Assembly (NCBI GenBank): GCA_033791605.1
Contig: JASJGJ010000072.1
Span: forward strand, 1-35,287
Length of the DNA: 35,287 bases
Source: Porticoccus sp033791605
Lineage (GTDB): Bacteria; Pseudomonadota; Gammaproteobacteria; Pseudomonadales; Porticoccaceae
Reading direction: 5' to 3'
Shown here: in pieces, positions 8,172-15,873 of the stretch
Layout of the letters: each line of letters begins with the position of its first letter
How positions within the stretch are numbered: the stretch's first letter is position 1
Program-made: the position numbers and the translations under genes
Notes under the pieces: generated by a model
Seen by the model: the letters and a program-made list of their open reading frames with translations, nothing else
What the model was told of the DNA's origin: nothing
The model's database searches: none

Positions 8172-8743
8172 GTTGACTGAAAAGAGATCAACTTCGAGTT
8201 TTTAATAGTACCAGAGAGGTTGCTCGCCCTGTTCAGTCCGTTCTTGATAAGCTCGAATCTATAATTAGAGGAGGGGGGTGCTGTTCAATCTACCTGCCGG
8301 CAGGGCAAGTTTTCATCTCGGTAGTGTAATAGGGACTTCAATTCTATGATGGTGGTTTCAAAACCATAACGACTTATTTTTTCGTCGAATTCACTCTGAG
8401 CGTATTCAGCTGAGGCGCTATAGTGTTTGGCCTGTGCCAAATAATGAATCGCATTGGCCTTCGATTTGATCTAACACGTCGTTAGTGAGTTCTCCCCCGC
8501 TTTCTTCGACCTTTCCTTTGAATCTGTATTTATTTTCAGTAACGTCTATAAATATACTGTGAAGATAGGTGAGTGGCTAATGTAACTATCGATAGCAGGT
8601 GGTTGCATTAACTCATGTTAATTTTTAGACGTTAATTCAAGTGCTTAATAGTAAGTGTCGCTAAAGAACATTGTTGTTAACTTATAATTAGGTGCTACAT
8701 AGAAAGTGGCATACAAAAAAGTGATCTATACAAGGATGAGAAA
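8172..8743. other. Intergenic region with gene remnants
   Basis: This 572-bp stretch holds a frameshifted minus-strand remnant (8285-8576, listed separately). It also has a plus-strand open frame at 8184-8333 that reads like a helix (REVARPVQSVLDKLESIIRG) but follows a stop and has no usual start codon. The last 150 bp are AT-rich and may hold the promoter of the DUF2254 gene. No intact gene is seen. Confidence 0.5.
8285..8576 (-). pseudogene. Frameshifted remnant of an unrecognised protein
   Basis: On the minus strand one frame reads from 8576 to about 8462, containing IFIDVTENKYRFKGKVEE. It then runs into a stop, while a second frame shifted by one base reads from about 8461 to the TGA at 8285, containing KANAIHYLAQAKHYSASAEY. 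Joined, the two halves give a charged, protein-like helical sequence of about 95 residues without a start codon. This pattern fits the C-terminal remnant of a gene broken by a one-base insertion and 5' loss. I do not recognise the family. Confidence 0.4.
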
Positions 8744-10054
8744 TTGAAAAGCAAATTAGTAGATTGGTTGATAAGACTACGCGCCAGCTACTGGTTTGTT
8801 CCTCTAGTGATGGTTTTTATCGCATTAGTTGGTGCGCTTGGTATGGTGCAGTTAGATACCTATGACAACCGATGGCTATCTGGCCAGAAATGGCTATATG
8901 TAAACCAGCCAGCGGGTGCGCGTGCGCTTTTATCTGCCTTAGCAGGATCAATGATAACGGTTGCTAGTGTCACTTTTTCAATGACATTACTTGCTGTGTC
9001 CCACGCAAGTTCCCAGGTTGGCCCCAGGCTATTGGATGGCTTCATGCGGGATCGTGCGAATCAATATACTCTCGGTACGTTTATTGCCACATTTTTATAC
9101 TGTTTGATGGTGTTGCGAAATGTCCATGAAGGCATTGAGGGGCAGGAAAACATCACTATGTTCGTTCCACACATGGCGATTTTTGTTGCCATGGTTCTCG
9201 CCGTGCTCAGTGTTGTCGTGTTGATCTATTTTATTCACCATATCCCACAATCAATTAGTGTAACCAATATTATTGGGCGGGTTGGTGATGATCTGATTGA
9301 TAGCATACGCTGTCAGTATCCTAAGACGATAGGGCAAGGCAGACTTATTGATCAGAGTGTTGATAAAAACACCAAAGGTTTTCCGGCAGATTTTCAACAA
9401 CAATCTGTCTGTTTAAAAGTGACGGATTCCGCCGGGTACTTACGTGTTGTTGATGACGAAGGCCTAATGGCGTTAGCAATAGAAGAGGACCTTACTATTG
9501 AGCTTTACCGGCGCCCAGGTGAATTTTCGATTCCTGGGCAGCCGTTACTGAGTGTCGCTCCAGAGACTAGCGTTAATGATGAGATTTCAGAGAGCTTACA
9601 AAGACTATTTTCTTGGGGAGTAGATCGCACACAAGATGAAGATGTTCTCTATCCCTTAGAGCAGCTTATAGAAGTCTTGGCCAAAGCAATGTCTCCAAGT
9701 GTAAATGGTCAATATACAGCCCTTCTTTGTATTAATCAGTTTGAGCGCGCATTAGCTGAGATACTTCAGAGGGAAGTGCCTAATCCGTATCGATATGATC
9801 AACAGAATACGCTACGAGTTGTAGCCAGGCCGGTCACACATGAGCAGTTTGTATTGGAAGTTTTTCAGCCAATTCGACAGTTTATACGCGGTGATTGGAT
9901 GGTGACGCGTCACACACTAAGCATGATTGAGCGATTGATGATGATGCCAGAACTAGCGCAGAACAAGCCGTTATTAGAAAAAGCGGCATCGTTAATTAAA
10001 GAGGATGTTGAAAGTGGGCCGATGCTAGAAGCTGAGCGGCGTTCATTTTCATAA
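8744..10054 (+). CDS. DUF2254 family membrane protein
   Basis: Residues 1-130 carry the conserved DUF2254 core: RASYWFVPLVM, then GARALLSALAGSMITVASVTFSM, then SSQVGPRLLDGFMRDRANQ, then LGTFIATFLYCLMVLR. Four hydrophobic helices (about 17-37, 60-82, 108-127, 142-166) anchor it in the inner membrane. Residues 170-436 form a large soluble domain. The family has no settled biochemical function. I take the TTG at 8744 as start because AAGGA lies eight bases upstream. The ATG at 8735 in that ribosome site runs into a stop after three codons. The 436-residue length is usual for the family. The gene stands alone between two long spacers. Confidence 0.85.
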   Translation: MKSKLVDWLIRLRASYWFVPLVMVFIALVGALGMVQLDTYDNRWLSGQKWLYVNQPAGARALLSALAGSMITVASVTFSMTLLAVSHASSQVGPRLLDGFMRDRANQYTLGTFIATFLYCLMVLRNVHEGIEGQENITMFVPHMAIFVAMVLAVLSVVVLIYFIHHIPQSISVTNIIGRVGDDLIDSIRCQYPKTIGQGRLIDQSVDKNTKGFPADFQQQSVCLKVTDSAGYLRVVDDEGLMALAIEEDLTIELYRRPGEFSIPGQPLLSVAPETSVNDEISESLQRLFSWGVDRTQDEDVLYPLEQLIEVLAKAMSPSVNGQYTALLCINQFERALAEILQREVPNPYRYDQQNTLRVVARPVTHEQFVLEVFQPIRQFIRGDWMVTRHTLSMIERLMMMPELAQNKPLLEKAASLIKEDVESGPMLEAERRSFS

Positions 10055-10519
10055 GCTAATGTTTGGTAATTGAATGTTGTCGTTCAAACATAAAATTTTA
10101 TCTGCTATTGGAGAAAAATAACGGCATGTATACATATGAAATTGGTAGCTCTAGTGGGGTTTTGATAGCATAATTTTCCTGTCGGTGGTTGGCTTCTTTG
10201 TGTATGTGATGATCAGTACTAGTACTCCGAGGTTCTTGGCCTATGAACACAAATAAACCAATTTTCTTGTTGATGGTAATAGCTGTATGCCGAATTAGGT
10301 TGAACTAATATTGTGCTGCAACCAAATACAGTTCCTGGCCTCTGGAGATAAATTATTAAAAACTAGTAGATATAACAATAAGTTAATAAAATGTGTGTTT
10401 TAATAAACGATCATGTGTGCCCCAAGAGTTGTTCATTGTTTGGCACAAGTGTGTTCAACGCAGTTGCTGCTTAGACTGCTAGTATTTAATCAAAGCAATC
10501 ACTTTGTGGGAGAATAAAA
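10055..10519. other. Intergenic region with a decayed small ORF
   Basis: In 465 bp I see only the frameshifted small ORF at 10126-10256 (listed separately) and a 21-codon ORF beginning at 10242 with no ribosome site. The final 150 bp are AT-rich and probably carry the promoter of the lipoprotein gene. Confidence 0.45.
10126..10256 (+). pseudogene. Frameshifted small membrane-protein ORF
   Basis: An ATG at 10126, preceded by GGAG about 12 bases upstream, opens a frame that reads through GVLIA and stops at 10171-10173. One base away, the same region continues as IIFLSVVGFFVYVMIST and ends at TAA 10254-10256. Joining the frames gives a single-helix protein of about 43 residues. This looks like a recently broken small membrane protein; a sequencing indel would look the same. 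Confidence 0.35.
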
Positions 10520-10720
10520 ATGAAGATAAATAAATTATTAATATTATTAACTGTTACTGGGTTTCTTGCTCTGTACGGATGCGACTCGGATGATCCTGTA
10601 AAAGAAGTAAGTAAGACAATTTCTGAATCGGTTGAAGATGCAGGCGATGTAATATCTGAGGCAGCACAAGATGCATGTGATGAAGTGGGCGATGCCACAG
10701 ATTCTAATGTAGATTGCTAG
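10520..10720 (+). CDS. Small acidic lipoprotein (entericidin-like size)
   Basis: A 66-residue protein with GGGAG nine bases before the ATG. A hydrophobic signal segment (residues 5-19) ends in LALYGC, a near-consensus lipobox, so Cys21 is the likely lipidated residue. The mature part of about 45 residues is strongly acidic, with heptad-like spacing of Val and Ile (EVSKTISESVEDAGDVIS). It is probably an amphipathic helix. A second cysteine (residue 53) and a C-terminal cysteine could pair. The sequence after the lipidated Cys starts with Asp-Ser; Asp at +2 would favour retention in the inner membrane. Size and layout resemble entericidin-type peptides, but I do not see their motifs and assign no function. 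A hairpin follows 13 bp after the stop. Confidence 0.7.
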   Translation: MKINKLLILLTVTGFLALYGCDSDDPVKEVSKTISESVEDAGDVISEAAQDACDEVGDATDSNVDC

Positions 10721-10733
10721 CTAGGTGTTTTTA

Positions 10734-10757
10734 TTACTCCTCTTTCGGGAGGAGTAA
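10734..10757 (+). terminator. Stem-loop after the lipoprotein gene
   Basis: TTACTCCTC and GAGGAGTAA form a perfect 9-bp stem around TTTCGG, 13 bp after the lipoprotein stop. No U-run follows directly (a T-run starts only at about 10778), so it is a stabilising or weak terminating hairpin rather than a textbook terminator. Confidence 0.5.
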
Positions 10758-10853
10758 ACTAGCAGGATATAAAAATCTTTTTTTTCTCACATGCTATTTT
10801 AGGCAGCAAAAATTGATTATGGCTTTTTGGATTGAATGTGGAGGTTTAAATTA

Positions 10854-11183
10854 ATGCTTGTAACCTTTCATACCTCCGCGGCAGGAGATGTCGTCATGTT
10901 TGGAGATATTGCAGTTCAGCTTCTTCAGCTTATGGGGCAAAGCGGTAAAGTTCCAGGTGTACTTCAGCCGGAAGGTTTGCCTCAGGCCATTCGACTACTG
11001 AAAACAGCGGTAGAGGATCATTCATTTTCAGATACAGGTGTTGATTTGATTCATGAATCCGAAAATAATGATGAAACTGAAGATGATGAGCCTAAGGTTA
11101 GTTTACAAAATCGAGCTTTCCCGCTTATTCAGTTACTTGAAGCCGCTGAACGCGAGGAAGTACAGGTTGCGTGGGAAAGCTGA
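10854..11183 (+). CDS. DUF1840 domain-containing protein
   Basis: A 109-residue cytoplasmic protein that begins MLVTFHTSAAGDVVMFGDIA and continues QLLQLMGQSGKVPGVLQPE, the characteristic start of DUF1840. The middle is an acidic linker (residues about 70-83, rich in Glu and Asp). The end, NRAFPLIQLLEAAEREEVQVAWES, is the usual C-terminal helix. I choose the ATG at 10854 because GGAGG lies nine bases upstream. An in-frame ATG at 10836 would put that ribosome site inside the gene. The family is widespread in beta- and gammaproteobacteria and has no known function. Nothing nearby suggests a partner. Confidence 0.85.
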   Translation: MLVTFHTSAAGDVVMFGDIAVQLLQLMGQSGKVPGVLQPEGLPQAIRLLKTAVEDHSFSDTGVDLIHESENNDETEDDEPKVSLQNRAFPLIQLLEAAEREEVQVAWES

Positions 11184-11758
11184 AGCAACGTTAGCTTTTC
11201 GATTAGACTGAAGTTAAAGCTTAATGCTATTACTCTAAGTAAAGACAAAATACAGCATAGATTCCTTTATGCTGCATCTTTGCTCTCTTGATTTTCAACA
11301 CGGTTAAGACCAAAAACTAAAATTCCTAGGGCGAATAGAATGATAATTTTATTCTCTTCGAGGGTTTGACTAATCTGGTCTACTGCATAGTGTCTGGCAC
11401 ATAGGTCTTTTTTTCAGTAATTTGGATTTTTCAGATCATTGCCATAGGACACACCAACTCTCAGTCAATATCGTCATATTGTTATCAATCAGCAATAACA
11501 TTTTTTTAACATTATTCTAACAATAGCTTGATGGACATCTAGGTAAAGTGATCACAATCATACTAATCCTTGGACGTTCATTATGTCTAATACCAAACCA
11601 GTAGATCACATATTTCTCCCGACTTACGATTGTCATCATTTTCTGAAAATTTTTTGTTGTTGTTTTAGTCGAGACCAAAAGCGGGGTCTTAATCAATCAA
11701 AGGTAGTTTGTTTTTTCGGTTATTTGCTGTCGTATATTTATATACCTAGGTTGGGCAT
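11184..11758. other. Intergenic region upstream of the LtaS-like gene
   Basis: This 575-bp region holds a 7-bp hairpin at 11253-11274 (CAGCATA/TATGCTG) that may end the DUF1840 transcript. A minus-strand frame ending near 11278 reads ENKIIILFALGILVFGLNR but has no start codon. At 11505-11521 there is a direct repeat TTTAAC-ATTAT-TCTAAC resembling a degenerate PmrA-type box, about 240 bp before the next gene. A 60-codon plus-strand ORF (11583-11765) is not supported. Confidence 0.4.
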
Positions 11759-13828
11759 ATGTTGAGTATGTCGGCTGATAATCGGCGTATAAGTGTTTCT
11801 GAGCATGTCTTATTTACACTAGCTGGTGCTGCCATTTTATGGGTGACACTTTTTTTACTGCGCCTTTTTTTACTTATATACAATTTTGAATTAATCAGAG
11901 ATATACCTTTAACCAGTATTATTGAATCTTTTTTTAATGGATCACGTTTTGATTTAAGGGTAGTTGCCTACCTAAGCATACCTCTGACGTTGTCGTTGTG
12001 TAGTCAGCGAGCAATGATGGCACGTAGAATTTTACGCCTATGGTTACATGCTGTTGGTAGCTTGCTTATATTACTTGGGATGATCGAGTTAGACTTTTAT
12101 CGAGAATTTCACCAGCGATTAAATTCTCTTGTTTTTCAGTACCTTCAGGAGGATCCCTCGACGGTATTAAGTATGCTTTGGAATGGGTTCCCTGTGTTGC
12201 GTTTGTTGTTGGCTTGGGCCACATTAAGCACGGTGTTATATCTAGCTCTTATTAAGGTTGATCGAATGACCCGCTGGTGTAACATTGCAGTTTCACCCAC
12301 CAAAAGAGTGGATCTATCAGCACAATTATCCCGACATGGTGGTTTTGCTAATCCTTTTCTTGTTTTATTTGTTTTTATCATTGTTTCTGTCATTGCTGCA
12401 CGAGGCACTTTTCGACAAGGGCCGCCTTTACGCTGGGGTGATGCTTTCACTACAGAATATCTTTTCACTAATCATTTGGGTTTGAATGGGGCGCTCACAC
12501 TTTATGATGCCGCTAAGAATCAGCTGTCCGGGAACCGAGACAATATTTGGACGCCGACGATGGATGCCAATGAAGCTGTGGGGGTCACTCGTCAACTGCT
12601 TTTGACGGATCACGATCAGATCGTTGATGCTGATAAGGCAGTAATACGTCGCACTTATCAGGTACCGGAAGAGACCGTTCTTCCCGTAACTAACGTTGTG
12701 GTTATTCTGATGGAAAGCTTTGCTGGACATTATGTGGGAGCACTAGGGAGCCAAGCTGATATTACTCCAAATTTTGATAAGCTTGCCGAAGAAGGTTTGC
12801 TGTTTCGTCGGTTTTTTTCCAACGGAACACATACCCATCAGGGTATGTTTGCCACGATGGCTTGTTTCCCCAATTTACCTGGTTTCGAGTATTTGATGCA
12901 AATGCCAGAAGGCAGCCATCAATTTTCGGGTCTGTCTCAATTACTGAAAGCCAGAGGCTACAACGATCTATACGTTTATAACGGAGATTTTGCCTGGGAC
13001 AATCAGTCCGGTTTCTTTTCTAATCAAGGTATGACCAATTTTATAGGCAGAAATGACTATGTTAACCCTGTCCTAGATGATCCAACGTGGGGGGTGTCAG
13101 ATCAAGACATGTTTGATCGTGCTGCGGAGGAACTGCTCAAACAAGATACACAGAAACCTTTCTACGCCTTTCTTCAGACGTTATCGAATCACACACCTTA
13201 TGCTCTTCCCAAGGAGTTGCCTGTAGATGCTGTCCATGGGCACGGTTCTTTTGATGAACACCTTACTGCTATGCGTTACTCGGATTGGGCGCTCGGGCAA
13301 TTTTTTGAAAAAGCAAAGAAGTCACCCTATTATAAAAATACATTATTTGTCATCGTGGGTGATCATGGCTTTGGTGCCAATGAACAACTGACAGAGATGG
13401 ATTTACATCGATATCATGTCCCCATGTTAATGATTGCTCCGGGAATTCATGAAAGGTTTGGTTCGACAATAGATACCGTGGGCACGCAGGTAGATATTGT
13501 TCCATCTATTATGGGTCGATTGGGAGGCGTTGTTCAGCATCAATGCTGGGGCCGAGATTTATTGAGCTTGCCGCCTTCAGATTCGGGTTTTGGGATTATC
13601 AAACCATCAGGTAGTGATCAAACCGTCAGTATCATTACGGGTGAACATATGGTGATACAACCCAAAAATAGAGAACCACAATTTTATCAGTATCATCTGG
13701 GGGAGCAGCCAAAAAGTAAAAAGGTCGAATTTTCTCCAGAAGACAATTTACTTCTTCATCAATTGACGGCATTTATAGAAACGGCAACCAATAGTTTAAT
13801 TAGTAATACGACAGGTGTTGATGGTTAA
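11759..13828 (+). CDS. LtaS-like sulfatase-fold phosphoglycerol transferase, inner membrane
   Basis: A 689-residue protein with five hydrophobic helices in the first 215 residues and a periplasmic alkaline-phosphatase/sulfatase-fold domain from about residue 308. Domain landmarks are NVVVILMES with metal-binding Glu319, FFSNGTHTHQGMFAT with the likely nucleophile Thr359, PFYAFLQTLSNHTPY, VIVGDHGFG with the metal-binding Asp-His pair, and HRYHVPMLMIAPG. Relatives (LtaS, OpgB/MdoB) move phosphoglycerol from phosphatidylglycerol onto an acceptor and release diacylglycerol. Gram-negative members modify periplasmic glucans or unknown acceptors; nothing here names the acceptor. It is convergent with the lipid A-type operon, 15 bp away at the 3' end, and shares the by-product that DgkA, 7 kb away, would recycle. 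Confidence 0.85.
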   Translation: MLSMSADNRRISVSEHVLFTLAGAAILWVTLFLLRLFLLIYNFELIRDIPLTSIIESFFNGSRFDLRVVAYLSIPLTLSLCSQRAMMARRILRLWLHAVGSLLILLGMIELDFYREFHQRLNSLVFQYLQEDPSTVLSMLWNGFPVLRLLLAWATLSTVLYLALIKVDRMTRWCNIAVSPTKRVDLSAQLSRHGGFANPFLVLFVFIIVSVIAARGTFRQGPPLRWGDAFTTEYLFTNHLGLNGALTLYDAAKNQLSGNRDNIWTPTMDANEAVGVTRQLLLTDHDQIVDADKAVIRRTYQVPEETVLPVTNVVVILMESFAGHYVGALGSQADITPNFDKLAEEGLLFRRFFSNGTHTHQGMFATMACFPNLPGFEYLMQMPEGSHQFSGLSQLLKARGYNDLYVYNGDFAWDNQSGFFSNQGMTNFIGRNDYVNPVLDDPTWGVSDQDMFDRAAEELLKQDTQKPFYAFLQTLSNHTPYALPKELPVDAVHGHGSFDEHLTAMRYSDWALGQFFEKAKKSPYYKNTLFVIVGDHGFGANEQLTEMDLHRYHVPMLMIAPGIHERFGSTIDTVGTQVDIVPSIMGRLGGVVQHQCWGRDLLSLPPSDSGFGIIKPSGSDQTVSIITGEHMVIQPKNREPQFYQYHLGEQPKSKKVEFSPEDNLLLHQLTAFIETATNSLISNTTGVDG

Positions 13829-13843
13829 AAGTAGAGGTTTATA

Positions 13844-14656
13844 TTATTGAATGAAGCGCCAGCGATTATAAAATAAATGGTTGGCTCCATTGAGGATTGA
13901 GCCTAGGGCACCATTAAATAGCTTCAATAGCAACGAAAAGGGAGAAGGCCTTAATATATCCACAAAAGCGCAATAACGTCTTTCGTCTGATCCGTTAATG
14001 GATTGGTGTTGAAGCGTATCATCAAATATAAACATTTTATTTTGGTGCCAGTAACTCTTTTTACTGCCTACCTGGATATAGACTTCATTGCTATTGATAT
14101 CATTAAGGTTGAAGAGAACACGATAGGTCAATCGGAATGGACCGAAGTGTTTGTTGGTCGACTTTTTCTTGTTGAAAATAGAAACGCCAATCGTCCTGAT
14201 ATACTTGAATGACTCATGAAATTCTGGGATATCAATGCTCGTCTTAATATTTTTTCCGTACCATTTAAAAAATATCATTTCTCGGTCGCTGTCGTTCAAT
14301 TTTTTTTCTAGCTGATTGGTTAGTTCTCTGTCTTTCATTATGTTGATAGTCCGGCGAATTTCCTTCTGATGGCCATTTGGTAAATCATCAAGGCTAAAAA
14401 TTCCTTTATTCCAATAGGGTAAGCAAAGCAAGTCAATAAACAGATTAAACGGAGCCATCAACCAAGTAAATGTGCCGTGGCCTAGGAAATATTGTTTAAA
14501 CATCTGGAGTTGTTTTTCTTCATTTCTTAAAATGTCAATAAGGCCGCAGATGAAATAGAAGATTATAAGTTTAGTGGCAAAAATAAGACCTACTCCCATA
14601 TAAAAAATTCGACGTATTAGTTTTGTCTTTGTGGTTATTTTTTTTATAAAATTCAT
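13844..14656 (-). CDS. Aspartyl/asparaginyl beta-hydroxylase-fold dioxygenase, LpxO-like
   Basis: An Fe(II)/2-oxoglutarate dioxygenase of the AspH/LpxO fold. The pattern is HFGPF (His170), then YIQVGSKKSYWHQ, then FIFDDTLQHQSIN (His217), then ERRYCAFVDILRPSPF with the 2-oxoglutarate-binding Arg. The 47-residue spacing of the two histidines fits the AspH metal pair, which lacks the usual acidic ligand. One hydrophobic helix (about residues 16-40) anchors the protein; membrane anchoring and size suit LpxO, which hydroxylates C2 of a lipid A acyl chain. It is the last gene of the operon, 18 bp after the YdjC-type deacetylase, so a lipid A substrate is the natural reading. Hydroxylation of another envelope lipid or of a protein is not excluded. 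Confidence 0.75.
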   Translation of the reverse strand: MNFIKKITTKTKLIRRIFYMGVGLIFATKLIIFYFICGLIDILRNEEKQLQMFKQYFLGHGTFTWLMAPFNLFIDLLCLPYWNKGIFSLDDLPNGHQKEIRRTINIMKDRELTNQLEKKLNDSDREMIFFKWYGKNIKTSIDIPEFHESFKYIRTIGVSIFNKKKSTNKHFGPFRLTYRVLFNLNDINSNEVYIQVGSKKSYWHQNKMFIFDDTLQHQSINGSDERRYCAFVDILRPSPFSLLLKLFNGALGSILNGANHLFYNRWRFIQ

Positions 14657-14674
14657 GAAAAATTACCTTATTAG

Positions 14675-15502
14675 TTAGTCATCATGGCAAACAATTAACC
14701 TCGTTGGATAATCATCAGGGTGATTAAAAAACACTGATTCTTTTCGACACAACTGTGAAAATTCTTTCCCTTTTAGATAGTTAAGTTCGCTTATGCGGGC
14801 TTGATCTATGCCATAGGTATGATTGTCAGAGGGTTCTATGGCGGGGTGACACATGATAACTGCTTGATCTGATGCAGCTTGAATCCAGCCAGTTACCATA
14901 CTTGGGAAATCAGCGTTTGGAGACAAAGAATACAGTCCATAAAAGTCTCCAGACAGTGGGATGTTGGTTCGTCGTGCAGCATGACAAAATCCTAGGCCCA
15001 GTATTCGTAAAACTAGCGCCTTGAATAAAGCATCATGACCCACCAGTGAAGGGTTGACTCGCCTTACCCAAGGTCGATCAGTCTGTGAATATCTTTCTGC
15101 CAGAACACGTGTGACGATATTTCTTATTGTTGGAAAAATATGTATATGTTGATGTCCATCGACAAAGTCAGGCTTTTTCCCCCAGAAATATTCAAATAAC
15201 TCCAGTTGACGGTGAAGTTCGTAGGTGTACTGTTTTTCATCGAGTCGCCTTAGAAGACAGTCACGAATTAATTTCCAAAGAGGATAGGAGGCGGTTTCAA
15301 ATGTAGCCGTCAGGTTAAAATGCAGACCTACTTGTATTTCTGCTGATAATGTCTTTAATTTTTCTGAGGCTTTCGGCCAATGGGGGGAATTTGTTATACA
15401 ACTCACAGCGGATAATCGATTGGCGGTGACTAATACCCGGATCCCCTCATCGATCATTGGTGAAAGGGCGTAATCATCTGCGCACAGTATTAAATTTTTC
15501 AT
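14675..15502 (-). CDS. YdjC/ChbG/HpnK-family carbohydrate deacetylase, NaxD-like
   Basis: A 275-residue metal-dependent deacetylase. Metal and catalytic motifs are LILCADDYALSP (Asp9, Asp10), VGLHFNLT (His61) and FVDGHQHIH (His117, His119). The family removes N-acetyl groups from sugars such as chitobiose or lipid-linked HexNAc. I choose the ATG at 15502, which overlaps the GtrA stop by ATGA. An upstream in-frame ATG at 15520 lies inside gtrA and lacks a ribosome site. The context (GT2, GtrA, ArnT-like) matches Francisella naxD and the Bordetella lgm genes, where the homologue deacetylates undecaprenyl-phosphate-GalNAc or -GlcNAc before the amine sugar is moved to lipid A. Family is firm; substrate is inferred from neighbours. 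Confidence 0.85.
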   Translation of the reverse strand: MKNLILCADDYALSPMIDEGIRVLVTANRLSAVSCITNSPHWPKASEKLKTLSAEIQVGLHFNLTATFETASYPLWKLIRDCLLRRLDEKQYTYELHRQLELFEYFWGKKPDFVDGHQHIHIFPTIRNIVTRVLAERYSQTDRPWVRRVNPSLVGHDALFKALVLRILGLGFCHAARRTNIPLSGDFYGLYSLSPNADFPSMVTGWIQAASDQAVIMCHPAIEPSDNHTYGIDQARISELNYLKGKEFSQLCRKESVFFNHPDDYPTRLIVCHDD

Positions 15503-15873
15503 TCTGGGCGAAACGCCCATAGTTTACTGAAGGTGAAAGTGAGAATAGAAACAGATCCAAGAACTACAATTAACGCTATGCGATAATTAAGCTCAGTGTA
15601 ATGTAGAAGAAGAAAATACAGTATTTCGTTAATAATAAAGCTGCCTACAGCAACAACAAAAAATTTAGGAAGGCAGTATTTATGAATAGGAGGGAAAGCT
15701 AAAAATGTCCAATAGCTGTGGCCGGTGTAACTGACCAAAAATGCCACGAAAAAGGCCAAAATATTTGCTACTAGAGGGTAAAACCCTATGGGGACCAATG
15801 AGATGACTGTATACCAGTGTACCAGCATAGCCATGATGCCAATCAGGGCGAAGCGTATCATCTGGGTGCTCAT
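15499..15873 (-). CDS. GtrA family small membrane protein (putative lipid-sugar flippase)
   Basis: A 124-residue protein with four hydrophobic helices (about residues 5-25, 33-50, 70-88, 96-114). It starts MIRFALIGIMAMLVHWYTV and ends SKLWAFRPE, both typical of GtrA. GtrA proteins are thought to flip polyprenyl-phosphate-linked sugars across the inner membrane or to assist the glycosyltransferase beside them. Here it is sandwiched, with four-base overlaps on both sides, between the GT2 that would make the lipid-linked sugar and the deacetylase. The Bordetella lgm lipid A glucosamine cluster has a comparable small membrane protein. Translational coupling implies balanced production with its neighbours. 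Confidence 0.85.
   Translation of the reverse strand: MSTQMIRFALIGIMAMLVHWYTVISLVPIGFYPLVANILAFFVAFLVSYTGHSYWTFLAFPPIHKYCLPKFFVVAVGSFIINEILYFLLLHYTELNYRIALIVVLGSVSILTFTFSKLWAFRPE

Noticed and set aside
8184..8333. Plus-strand open frame reading REVARPVQSVLDKLESIIRG after the PLDc_N gene
   Set aside because: It begins straight after a stop with only CTG available as a start and has no ribosome site. It could be a remnant but not a supported gene.
11278..11420. Minus-strand open frame with a clean membrane helix (ENKIIILFALGILVFGLNR)
   Set aside because: No ATG, GTG or TTG start is present in frame after the upstream stop, so it cannot be called as a gene; it may be another small remnant.
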